NCBI GenBank assembly: GCA_944470555.2
Contig: OX104129.1
Location: 82,854,820-82,918,819 of the forward strand
Length of the DNA: 64,000 nt
Source of the DNA: Heterobilharzia americana
Lineage: Eukaryota > Platyhelminthes > Trematoda > Strigeidida > Schistosomatidae
Reading direction: 5' to 3'
This document shows positions 22,775 to 31,574 of this stretch, in pieces (the stretch's first letter is position 1; each line of letters begins with the position of its first letter). Made by a program: the position numbers and the translations under genes. The notes beneath the pieces are model-generated. The model made no database searches. It was not told where the DNA came from and saw nothing but the letters and a program-made list of their open reading frames with translations.

Positions 22775-23047
22775 ATGGGAAAAGCAAGAAGAGAGACGGA
22801 TGAACTGTTATTGAAAATAAACCAGGATTCCGTATTTTTTGCTTTCAACGGAGTTGACGTCGCAACAAGAATCAATAGACGAATTCAGCGTGCACTGTCC
22901 AGGACCTATCCGGCTGCGAAATTTGTTTTACTCTATTCAACAACACGTGTAATAATACAATCTAAATTAGACAAAGACCGAACTCATGTTAGCGCCAATT
23001 TTATACATCAAATCATATGCTCACGGGATACCAAGAACCAGGGATGA
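22775..23047 (+). pseudogene. Penelope-like element C-terminal remnant (right arm)
   Basis: A 90-residue frame. From about residue 32 it reads I-N-R-R-I-Q-R-A-L, T-Y-P-A-A-K-F-V-L-L-Y-S-T-T, then D-K-D-R-T-H-V-S-A-N-F-I-H-Q-I-I-C-S. This is the PLE linker leading into a GIY-YIG domain (Y-Q-F-x-C-x-C-G and Y-V-G-R-T in relatives). The following G-R-T-like segment is broken by a stop (T-E-R-W-L-P-S-R-T after it). It is a distinct lineage from PLE-3. Confidence 0.7.
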
Positions 23048-23261
23048 ACAGAAAGGTGGTTACCTTCTAGAACTGATTAGTACACACCAAATAGTCAGCG
23101 TTTCAGTAGTCCATTCTCATTCAGCAGTGAAATAAATATTTGTTGTCAGAAAAGTTCATTGTCTGAATTTTCAACTAATATTAATGAAATTACAGAAACT
23201 TGACCACAATAACATGGATATCTCCAGGATTGTGGAGATTTACTAATTTATTTCAGGCTGG

Positions 23262-23430
23262 AATTTATCACGGACTGACATCATTTGGAGGAACATTGGA
23301 AACCTGAGAGCACTGGATAGACGTTTCGTCTTAGTATGTGACTCCTCAGCAATGTGCACCCAAGAACCTAATAAGAACTGAACACAGGACTCTCAGGTTC
23401 CATGGCCAGCACCTTATCATTAAGTCAATG
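23262..23430 (-). repeat. Hammerhead SINE family 2 (HH2), copy a
   Basis: Minus strand. A hammerhead-like core lies at 23309-23360: CTGAGGA, stem II gtcacatactaagac, GAAA, and the cleavage-site triplet ATC before cagtgc. The tRNA-like head upstream is decayed. The tail matches the gatgtcagtcc end of other copies. Confidence 0.65.
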
Positions 23431-23461
23431 GGTTAGAATGTAAGGATGAATAATTTCAACT

Positions 23462-23700
23462 TGTGTCAGTTCATGATATAGCGCAACCTACATCCAATGT
23501 CGTTGCTGAGTTACTGTCCTCATGTTCTACTTCGTTGGCTCCACTGGTCACAACTTCTCAATACAACTTCAGGAATCACTCCTCTAAGCTGGTCACCAGT
23601 GAGTGCACCGCTGAGGAGTCCCATACTAGGACGAAACAGCTGTCCAGTGCTCCCAGGTTTCCAATACCCCTTCAACTAATGTCACTTCATGATGAATTAC
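23462..23700 (+). repeat. Hammerhead SINE family 2 (HH2), copy b, best ribozyme core
   Basis: The body (tcatgatatagcgcaacct) is followed by the ribozyme-like part and the tail ttcatgatgaatt. The part at 23605-23652 holds CTGAGGA, a stem II of GTCC/GGAC with a seven-base loop, GAAA, a four-pair minimal stem III (ACAG/CTGT) and the cleavage triplet GTC. Stem I is partly paired. Confidence 0.7.
23605..23652 (+). ncRNA. hammerhead-like ribozyme motif of HH2
   Basis: All invariant hammerhead core positions are present: CUGANGA with N=G, GAAA, and UC before the cleavage position. Stem II closes as GUCC/GGAC. Stem III is the same minimal form as the schistosome Sm-alpha ribozyme. Stem I (ACCG against CAGU) has one mismatch that other copies (ACTG against CAGT at 45130) do not. 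The fold was drawn by hand; activity is an inference. Confidence 0.6.
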
Positions 23701-23873
23701 AGCCTAAAATAAATTAATAAACCTCGACAAAAACCTCCAGATAGAAATATAGGATTTGCCTAAATAGTCATATCCTGCATTTTCGGTCTCGTATTGATCC
23801 AGTATCTCAGGTCATCGGGACTTAAGGAATTGCTACTCAGAGCAAGTCGGCAAAGAGCGCTAGAACAGTTGGA

Positions 23874-24036
23874 TTCCAACCCAGTGGGTCAATGGTAATG
23901 TACTGCCCACGGAACCTGAAGGTCCTGGGTGCGCATTCCTGAGGAGTCACACACCAGGACAAAACAGCTGTTAAGCGCTCCCGGGTTTCCAATGTTACTC
24001 CCACTGAAATCAGTCCATGATGAATTCCTACCTGAT
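23874..24036 (+). repeat. Hammerhead SINE family 2 (HH2), copy c
   Basis: A tRNA-like head (cagtgggtcaatggtaatg as A-box region; ggtcctgggtgcgcattcc) is followed by CTGAGGA. GAAA is mutated to AAAA and the cleavage triplet to GTT, so this copy is catalytically dead. The tail reads agtccatgatgaattc. Confidence 0.65.
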
Positions 24037-24838
24037 TCAACCATATAGCGTTGAACTGTTGTTTAGATTTTTCTCCGGTGAATATTCCATTTCTGGCTTG
24101 TTGATATTTCTGATGTTAACTTGTTTGCAAATCTGATCGAAATTTTTATGTTATTACTCTCATCCCTTTGTCTTCTTGCTGGCCAACTTTCCTCTTTGTG
24201 TTAGTTATGATAAAGTTTGATTTGTTATTGCATTTAGGTAATGTACTATATTAATGATGCTTGTCGCCGCGAAATTAAATAACATACCAGCTCTTTATTC
24301 AAATGAAAACAAACATATGGCCACTTCCGGTTGCCAAATTATTTATGAATTGTTCTTTCCCTTTTAAAGTGTTTTTCAGCCTAACAATTTTAAGATAGAC
24401 CTGATGTGGTGTCGATAGCGCTTCCTTTGAAAACAATCTAGCTAGCGTGTTCTCTGACACAAATCCCTCATAAACTTAAGAAATATACGACTGAAAAGAA
24501 AATTAGAATTTAAAAATTGCTTAGTCATGTTACTTAGTAGTATGGACCATTTCTTGTGTCTTTCGGTATTTGTACAGCTTGAGAATTGAAGTAAGACTAG
24601 CAGAACTCGGTGAATTTTCTCAGCATTTTAATTTGATTACATCATTTCTTAGAACATTTAACCATAAACATTATCTATAACTGTGTACCATAATCACGTT
24701 ACTGTTTCTGAAATCAATAGATCAGGTTGCCGTGTAATGATAACATTTTTTTTCATGCGTAATGAAATTATCTTCTCTTCACTAGAGAAATTATTCACTA
24801 TTCTTTCAGATATACAATGTCAATAACCTTATATGGAC
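24037..24838. other. no recognisable feature
   Basis: AT-rich, no ORF above noise and no recurring repeat recognised. Confidence 0.45.
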
Positions 24839-24913
24839 CTCGAAGTTCAGTTGGTAGAGCATCGGATCGGAAACCCAATGGTCGCTGGTTTGAATCCGGC
24901 CATGGTCCAAATT
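24839..24913 (+). pseudogene. tRNA-like pseudogene or SINE head
   Basis: Folds as a class I tRNA. The D-stem is GTTC/GAGC with loop agttggta. The T-stem is GCTGG/CCGGC with loop tttgaat. The acceptor arm has five of seven pairs, and a TTTTT run follows within ten bases. The anticodon stem has only three good pairs, and the loop tcggaaa has C where U33 belongs. A functional tRNA is therefore unlikely. It is a cousin of the sequence at 51147-51222. Confidence 0.6.
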
Positions 24914-25279
24914 TTTATTACACCTTCAATCATTACCTAGTATAAATGACAAAAATATTAGTAACTCACATATTTGTGATGAGAATGGTAGACTAATCTG
25001 TAATGATAAAGCATAAAAAGTTATATTACCACTTTTTGTATAAAAAAGTGGCTAAAATCTCTCTGGTTTACATCAACTGGGGATCTACTCACTAAGCAAC
25101 TTGGACATTCTTTATTATGCCCAAATTAAATCCGATCTAATCACCAAAATCGACGAGTATTCAGATGAATAAACATCTCATGAGAGCATAATGGATAATA
25201 TTCAGTAAGCAACCACAAATAAGCCATATGACCAGAAATATAAGCATAAGACTTAGGCACTGTAGTAGGATGTAATTCT
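24914..25279. other. no recognisable feature
   Basis: AT-rich. Nothing recognised before the PLE arm at 25280. Confidence 0.4.
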
Positions 25280-25695
25280 ACAATAGACTTGTTGATTTGA
25301 TACATAGCACAAAGTGATACAGCATTACTCACTTGACGATGTTTCGAGCATCAATTATTATTGCTCATTATCATATCAATGACATCATACTACTTTCGAC
25401 ATGTTACTTAAATAGTCCTGTCACCTGATATGCTTTGTTCGCATCAGTTATAAAATTTTCCATATCATTGGTATAGGTGGATGTTGCGTCATTCCCATTA
25501 CATGTGTTGCGTGTTGGTTGATTCGATGAACAAAGATTCAGTAATCAATCTCTCTTCCTTTTTTCTACCTAAAGATATTGAACTTGACTAAAGTGGTTCT
25601 ATCTATGACCCTATTGTCTCGTTGTGTGTTAATGTATGCAGTACATTCCAATAGGCGATTCTTTTTTTCTGGATTACTGATCTTCATAGGATCTG
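25280..25695 (-). mobile_element. PLE-2-type arm fragment
   Basis: Parallel to 7619-8095 on the same strand: ttgattcgatgaacaaagat, a gtcctgtcacctgatatg block and a gtgttaatgtatg block all recur. It is one pseudo-LTR-like arm with the C-terminal part of the endonuclease frame, broken by stops. It ends at the AT microsatellite. Confidence 0.65.
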
Positions 25696-25701
25696 TCAAT
25701 C

Positions 25702-25763
<62 letters not shown>
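25702..25763. repeat. (TA)n microsatellite
   Basis: About 28 TA units, seated exactly between the PLE arm and RTE-B copy 8. Confidence 0.95.
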
Positions 25764-25764
<1 letters not shown>

Positions 25765-25766
<2 letters not shown>

Positions 25767-26468
25767 TCATCATCAACGTGAGAAACTTAAAGGAAGAAGC
25801 CTCCTTCACCTATCTAGGCAGCACCGTTTAAACTACAGGCGGTATAGGCGCATATGAGGACGTCAAAGTCAGCAAGGATTGGAAAGACAGCAAGACAGAC
25901 GTTCTTTAACCTGAAATTAGTGTGGAGATATTCTACACTCAACCAGCATACAGCGTGAACAACATACGGATTTGAAACAACAACGTCAAGTCAATGCTTT
26001 TATATGTTACAGAAGCTTAGTGCGTCACGAAAGGCATTTCAAACAAACTACAGATATACACCATCAACAACTGCCTACTCTGACTCGATACTGAAGATTG
26101 ATGAGGTGGCCAGAATAATAAGAATAAGCAACAAGGAACTCTGGCTGGCTGGCAACGAACCAACCAACAACCTATCGCTCAACACACATACAGAAGGAAG
26201 TGGAGATGGATTGAACATACACTGAGAAGGCTGATTGGGGACATCACACGTCAGGCCACACCCTCGAGTGGAATTCAGATGGGAAGCGACGAGTTGGGCG
26301 TCTGAGGTGAGGGTGGCATGGAGGAGATGGTGTGAGGAAGAAGTGACAGCTTATTGGCTGTCGTGGAGCCAGGTTCAAAAGATATCAGTGAACAGAGTGC
26401 ATTGAAGACGTGCTACTGAAGCCCTATGTTTCATTAGGAACCCAAGGGACAAATAAAATATAATAATA
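25765..26468 (+). mobile_element. RTE-B copy 8, 3' fragment
   Basis: Starts at the N-x-R-N-L-K-E-E-A-S-F-T-Y-L-G-S segment and runs to the end aggaacccaagggacaaat with a TAATAATAA-like tail. Its 5' break abuts the TA repeat. Contains frames such as S-L-N-T-H-T-E-G-S-G-D-G-L that are frameshifted. Confidence 0.85.
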
Positions 26469-26523
26469 ACTCACATAAACCAACTCACGATCCCTGTTTA
26501 AAATTCATTTAATACGTCATGAT

Positions 26524-26888
26524 GAGTGACTTTAATGGCTGCCCTATCAACTGATAAGACAGCCAACTATATTCTTTCATTTTATGGAAAAGTACTTTTC
26601 CAGGCGAAATTATTATCATATTATTATTTGTCCCTTGGTTTCTTAATGGAACATACCGCTTCAGTAACACATCTCTAGTGCACTCTGTTCTCTGCAATCT
26701 TTTGAACATGGCTCCAGGACCCACCATGAGCTCTCATTTCTTCTTCACATCATCTCCTCCATGTCACCCTCACCTCGGACGCCCAACTCGTCGTTTTTCA
26801 TCTGGGTTCCACTAGAGGGCCAGGCAAAATACTGAAGCTTAATTGGTCATCTTAGCAGTTTCTAGGGTGGCACCTTTAAAGTCACTTC
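26524..26888. mobile_element. MITE-like palindromic element, copy 3, split by an RTE-B insertion
   Basis: The left half at 26524-26606 starts gagtgactttaatggct and includes the central palindrome ggaaaagtacttttcc. The right half at 26826-26888 ends ctagggtggcacctttaaagtcac. Joined, the halves make one palindromic element like the copy at 26903. The RTE-B fragment 26607-26825 sits at its centre, with ccaggc on both sides. Confidence 0.7.
26607..26825 (-). mobile_element. RTE-B copy 9, short 3' fragment nested in a MITE
   Basis: Minus-strand end of RTE-B (tail complement tattattatcatattattatt, then the R-N-P-R-D region and C-E-E-E-M-R-A-like segment). Severely 5'-truncated to about 215 bases. 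The ccaggc at 26600-26605 and 26820-26825 may be the target duplication. Confidence 0.8.
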
Positions 26889-26902
26889 GTCATGGTCCTA
26901 AT

Positions 26903-27045
26903 GAATGGACTTTAAAGGCCACCGTAGCAACTGCTGAATAGACCAATCAGACTTCGATATTTTGCATAGGAAAATACTTTTCCATAAAGTTAAGGCATGT
27001 AATTTGGTCTCTCATCAGTTGCTGGGGTAGCATTTAAAGTCGCTC
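26903..27045. mobile_element. MITE-like palindromic element, copy 4
   Basis: The left end tggactttaaaggccaccgt and right end ggggtagcatttaaagtcgc are imperfect inverted repeats. The centre has ggaaaatacttttcc. It lies 14 bases after copy 3 in tandem. No coding capacity; mobilisation would need an enzyme encoded elsewhere. Confidence 0.7.
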
Positions 27046-27189
27046 AATCTTAATAATGTGTATGGTTTTAAGTATATAAATTATTTACATGATGCCCTTA
27101 ACCCCATTTTTAAACATACTTGTTACAGGAAGCATGATTTCAGGACTGACCTCATTTTTGGATAGTTCATAAAAAACTTAAAGTATTCC

Positions 27190-27645
27190 ACATAACGTTT
27201 TATTTAAAGTTGACATAGTAAGTAGTGATACAGTATTATTTACTTGGTGATGCCTCAAATATAAGGTATCTTTCATAATTACATCAACGTTTTGACGTCT
27301 ATTTTTCATAGTCCTTATCGAATCACATTATTTGTTTTTAGCGATACTAAAATTTCCCTACATCTCCGGTATAGATGATGTTTAATTCCTATCACACGTG
27401 TTGGTTGTTGATTCCATGAAAAAAGATTCAGTAATCAATCTCTGTACAACTGACTACTACAGTTGCTTTTTCCTAACTTATTGTGTTGTTGTGTGTTAGT
27501 GCATGCTTTGTAGTAGCCACTTTTTGCTAGATTATCGGTGTTAGTGTGATCTTTCATCATAGATTTGACTAAATTCTAATGCTGTAATGGTTTCAGTGAT
27601 CTGACCTATGTGTTTGAACTCACAGTTATTGCATGATATTTAATA
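27190..27645 (-). mobile_element. PLE-2-type arm fragment
   Basis: Runs parallel to 25280-25695 and 7619-8095 (ttggttgttgattccatgaa, aagattcagtaatcaatctc, gttgtgtgttagtgcatg). Coding on the minus strand is degraded. No inverted partner was found nearby. Confidence 0.6.
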
Positions 27646-28004
27646 AATCATGTTAAAGCGTATCACTGTGTATTATGTCGAATAAAAGTATCCAGCATTT
27701 AATTACACTCTAACCCAGTGCCAAATTCTATCCTTATCCAAAGTTTGTTAATCAAATGGGTCGTGAAGACTCCTTAAGACGAAAAATTGTCTCTGTCAGT
27801 GCGTTTAAACATTTGAGTGCTACATTCACTTCAGAACTGTTGAGAATTCTATATAAATTTTCCAATGACTTTCCCATATATGATGACACAAAAGCATAGA
27901 ATTCCCTTCGACTCGTGTTTTCATTGCTACTCATTAAACTATTACTACTTCAATTTTTACAGGTTCATAAGAACTTCCGAATAAAATTTAGATTACTGTT
28001 GAGT
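27646..28004. other. no recognisable feature
   Basis: Contains one 60-residue minus-strand frame (27752-27934) without a recognisable domain. Confidence 0.4.
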
Positions 28005-28018
28005 ATACGGTATACTCA
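28005..28018. repeat. target repeat copy 1
   Basis: First of three copies of atacggtatactca. It sits within an odd palindrome, gagtatac-g-gtatactc, at 28001-28017. It is the left flank of the short RTE-A insertion. Confidence 0.8.
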
Positions 28019-28079
28019 TCATCATCATCATTATCAACATAGGACCAGGCATTACTGCGTAACGGTCCGAGTTGCCACA
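28019..28079 (-). mobile_element. RTE-A 3'-end insertion, extremely truncated
   Basis: Same sequence as the extreme 3' end of the long RTE-A copy (36150-36217), including the (ATG)n-type end and the block ggcattactgcgtaacggtc. Only about 60 bases were inserted. It is bounded by 14-bp direct repeats at 28005-28018 and 28080-28093, as expected of a target-primed insertion. Confidence 0.85.
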
Positions 28080-28093
28080 ATACGGTATACTCA
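28079..28093. repeat. target repeat copy 2
   Basis: aatacggtatactca. It is shared as the right flank of the RTE-A fragment and left flank of RTE-B copy 10. Confidence 0.8.
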
Positions 28094-28325
28094 ACCTCGC
28101 CTGGTTAACTAGTTCAACTGGAAAGGAAGCAAGGTCACAATCATACAATGCCACACTACGCAACCACAAATAATGCAGATAAAGAGAAAAATGAGGAGGA
28201 ATTCTACAGACAACTTCAATCAACACTGGACAAGAACATAACTCAGCTGGCGACATCAAAATTCTAATGGGTGGGGTGACGTGAAACCTTAACGTGTAGG
28301 GGACAACACAGGAAAATAACTAACC

Positions 28326-28523
28326 ATGAGTCAAGAAGCGCTCGGTGAGGTGACGAACAAGAATGGAGAATTGTTTGCAGAATTTTGTGCATTCAACGAT
28401 TTGATGATTGGAGGTGAGGCAGTGTTTTCAAGCAGAAGGATATCCACAAAGCGAGCGACATGGATTTCAACAGACATTGAAACACACTACACTAAAAACC
28501 AGATGGACTTCATCTCAATGTGA
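28326..28523 (+). pseudogene. RTE-B endonuclease C-terminal fragment
   Basis: Frame with L-G-E-V-T-N-K-N-G-E-L-F-A-E-F-C-A-F-N-D-L-M-I-G-G, the EN block that follows the G-D-x-N-A-K motif, then R-A-T-W-I-S and the Q-M-D-F-I-S-M segment where the S/D-x-x-D-x-I motif of the nuclease falls. A stop truncates it at 28523. Confidence 0.75.
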
Positions 28524-28766
28524 AGAAAGTGGATACACAGTCAGCCTACTTGACACTAGGTGAAGAAGAGGAGCAGATGTAGGTTAACACCACTCACTAT
28601 CTAGTGCAAGGAACCTACCTTCAAAATCAAGTTGAAAGCCTCCAAGGAAGCTGGTGATAGACCACAGTTCAAGTACTACACTCGGAAACTGAAGTATGAA
28701 ACTACAAAGGAGATCTTCACGTCAGCCACGCATCAAGACAAAATGGGAGACATCAAGGAACATCCC

Positions 28767-28970
28767 TCAAGAAACCTGTGTGGATGAACACTGAAACTCT
28801 CTGAAAGAGATGTGGAAAGAAACCTGCACAACCATTTCAGGAAGGAAGAAGAAACAGACAAGACAAGCAATGGATCTCAGTGCATACAGGGAAGCTGATA
28901 GAGCGAGCAGGGAGAGGAACATGGTGATGGTGATGGTGATGGTGAAGCAGAAGATAAACCAGTACAGGCA
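28767..28970. repeat. short GGTGAT/triplet-rich tract inside RTE-B copy 10
   Basis: Around 28921-28944 the element carries atggtgatggtgatggtgat. The same array is present in copy 2 at 3651-3674. It belongs to the element and is not an independent locus. Confidence 0.6.
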
Positions 28971-29273
28971 AGGATGCTCAACGACAAGACGAACTGAGTA
29001 CAATGTATAAAACACTACACTGGACAAAGAAGTGAAGAAGAGTGCATGCACGCAAAGACAAAAGACACTTCCACAACACACTGGCAAGTGAAGCAGAACA
29101 CGCTGCACGCTGCACGCTGCAGGCTGCAGGCTGCAGGTAAGAGAGACAGAGACCTGACAACATTGTATCAAATAACCAGGTTGTTATCTGAGAGGGGAGA
29201 AATCAACGCAGACGAAACCAATAAAAGATGATGATGGAAATTTAATTACGAGAGAAGAGAAACAGAGGAAACA

Positions 29274-29825
29274 ATGGGCCGACCACTTCAAGAAGCTCTG
29301 GAATCGACCACCACCATCACCAACACCACCAACTGCACTTCGTCCACAAATACCACCTACAGCCCAGTCACACAACTACAAGTGAACATAAATCCTCCAA
29401 CAAAAGTGGAAGTCCTGAAGGCCATAAAGCTACTGAAATGTGGGAAAGCAGCAGGACCAGATGGGATCCCACCAGAAGCGGTGAAAACAGACGCGGACAG
29501 CGGACATGCTCACACCACACCACTATTACAGAAGGTGTGGAAGGAAGAGAAGGTACCTGCTGGTGGATTGGAAGAAGGGTTACCTTGTCAAACTGGTGAA
29601 GAAGAGAGACCTCAGTGTTTGCAAAAACTGACGCGGAATCACACTCCACTTCTGTCCACCCACAACAGGCAAAATATTAGGCCGCATCATCCTGGAGAGA
29701 CTAAAGTATGCGTTGTATTCAAAACTACCACCAGAACAGGCTGGCTGGCTGGATTCAGGAAGCACAAATCATGTGCAGACCAAATTGCAAAGCTATGCCA
29801 CGCATCATCACAGAACAGAGTATAG
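29274..29825 (+). pseudogene. RTE-B RT fingers region
   Basis: A 183-residue frame. Residues 40-70 give N-P-P-T-K-V-E-V-L-K-A-I-K-L-L-K-C-G-K-A-A-G-P-D-G-I-P-P-E-A-V. After a frameshifted middle, the end returns to G-F-R-K-H-K-S-C-A-D-Q-I-A-K-L. The motif A part (F-I-D-F-E-K-A-F-D-S-V-D) follows at about 29857 in another frame. Confidence 0.8.
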
Positions 29826-29963
29826 AATGACAGTCAACTCAACTCTATCTCTACTTCATCGACTTTGAGAAGGCCTTTGACAGCGTCGATCGAGAGGTAA
29901 TTTGGAAACTGCTTCATTACTACGGAATACCGCAAACCTTTATCGGCCTCATTCAACAACTGT

Positions 29964-30284
29964 ATGAAGATGCCACATGCCAGCCAAGTAATTCACAATG
30001 GGAAGCTCAGTGATGCTTTTGAAGTGGAGACAGGAGTGAAACAAGGCTGCCGTCTACTATCACCTATGATATTCCTGATTGTGTTCGACTGGACTGGATC
30101 ATGCATGAAACAGTGGGGAGCGAGAAGAGGGGGATACGCTGGCTGGACTGCGGAAAAGAACGTAGAAGAGTTGGATTTCTCCAACGATGACTTGTGTCTG
30201 ATGTCACACAAACTTGAAGATGTACAATCGAAAACTGACAAGTTGGCGGAAGAGGCAGGGCAACGAAGACGGGACTTCAAGTGA
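29964..30284 (+). pseudogene. RTE-B RT palm region with altered catalytic box
   Basis: A 106-residue frame. It holds motif B (G-V-K-Q-G-C-R-L-L-S-P-M) at about residue 28 and a catalytic box reading L-D-F-S-N-D-D-L-C-L-M near residue 80. The box has one residue more between Phe and Leu than the usual F-x-D-D, and Asn where the first Asp is expected. It is followed by S-H-K-L-E-D-V-Q. Confidence 0.8.
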
Positions 30285-30694
30285 ATATAGAGAAGACAGA
30301 GGTGATGAAGATACCCAACCAACACCAACAACAACAACAAACTCCAATCAGCATGAACGGGAGAAACTTAAAGGAAGTAACCTCCTTCACCTATCTAGGC
30401 AGAGTAGCACTGTTTCAACCACAGGCAGCACAGGCACACACGAGGATGTCAAAGACAGCCAGGATCGGAAACACAGCAAGACAGGCGTTCATTAATCTGA
30501 AACCAGTGTGGAGATCTTCTGCACTGCACTCAGCATGTGGAACAACATCCCGATTTTCAACACCAACACCAGTCAAGTCAGTGCTTCTGTATGGTCGAGA
30601 GATTTGGGGCGTTACGAAAGGGATTTCCAATAAACTACATACATTCATCAACAACTGCTTACGCTCACTACTGAAGATCAGATGGCCAGAATAA
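30281..30694 (+). pseudogene. RTE-B C-terminal region
   Basis: A 137-residue frame: K-T-E-V-M-K-I-P-N-Q-H, a Gln run, R-N-L-K-E-V-T-S-F-T-Y-L-G, then A-R-I-G-N-T-A-R-Q-A-F-I-N-L-K-P-V-W-R and V-K-S-V-L-L-Y-G-R-E-I-W-G-V-T-K. This is the thumb and C-terminal segment conserved in RTE and related elements. The reading frame shifts again past 30694. Confidence 0.8.
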
Positions 30695-31029
30695 TAAGAA
30701 TAAGCAAGAAGGAGCTCTGGGAACGAACTAACCAAGAACCTATCACCCAACAAATATGCAGGGGAATAAAGTGGAGATGGATGGGACCAACACTGAGAAG
30801 GCCGACTGGGGATATCACGCTTCAGGCCCTCGAGTGGAATCCTCATGGGAAGCGATGAGTTGGACGTCCGATGGTGACATGGAGGAGATGGTGCGAGGAG
30901 GAAATGAGAGCTTGTTGGCTGTCGTGGAGCCAGGTTCAAAAGATCTCAGAGAACAGAGTTCACTGCAGACGTGCTACTGAAGCCCTATGTTCCATTAGGA
31001 ATTCAAGGGATTAATAAATAATACTAAAT

Positions 31030-31044
31030 AATACGGTATACTCA
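31030..31044. repeat. target repeat copy 3
   Basis: aatacggtatactca, the right flank of RTE-B copy 10, identical over 15 bases to 28079-28093. Confidence 0.85.
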
Positions 31045-31574
31045 TAAAGTTGTTTGTTCAAGTAGGTGAAAATGTTGGAAAAACAAAACCTTACAGATAT
31101 TTTGATTGACAATGTAAGAATATTTGGCAGCTACATAGAAATAAAAGGATCAGAAACACAGAATGCCCAACTTCTTTTACTGGCTAACAGTTGTATTCAC
31201 GTGTGGTCGAACCACTGCTTGAGTAGATCGTTTTGTTTTGAGTTTATCCAATCATTAACTCAGTTGGTTAGAATACCTGTTACATATACTTAATCGCCAC
31301 TTATCTCGGTAAGAAATATATAAGTTGCTAGAGCAGGATATATCTCAGAGTACTGAAACAAAGAAATGACACCAATCAATGAAGTCAGTCGATTGAAGCA
31401 TACTACTTTGCCTTCAGTTTCTCTTCTAAATCATCTCAATCACGAATATCATCATGATTTCTATTCCTTTCCATTTCTTCAGGAGAATGTAGAACTATGT
31501 TATTTTGATTTATAGTAAAGCATGACTCTCATTTAATCATAAATGACAAATTATTCTGGTTTAGTTAGTAGAAT
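31045..31574. other. no recognisable feature
   Basis: One 75-residue frame at 31066-31293 has no domain. No recurring repeat was seen. Confidence 0.4.

Larger units (their letters stand above)
28094..31029 (+). mobile_element. RTE-B copy 10, both ends kept, 15-bp target duplication
   Basis: About 2.9 kb. It starts with cgcctggttaactagttc, matching the 5' terminus of copy 6 (complement near 20630), then jumps past most of the leader and the first endonuclease motifs. An endonuclease remnant lies at 28190-28400 (E-F-Y-R-Q-L-Q-S-T-L-D, N-G-E-L-F-A-E-F-C-A-F-N-D-L-M-I-G-G). The EN-RT linker spans 28500-29270 and the RT 29270-30290. The C-terminal region runs 30281-31010 and ends R-N-S-R-D, with a degraded ATAATA tail. 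The flanking 15-bp repeats at 28079 and 31030 delimit it exactly. Frameshifts split the ORF. Confidence 0.9.

Noticed and set aside
24839..24913. Functional tRNA gene
   Set aside because: Acceptor and anticodon stems are incomplete and U33 is absent.
25702..25763. Origin or regulatory AT tract
   Set aside because: A plain TA microsatellite between two repeats; nothing else supports a function.
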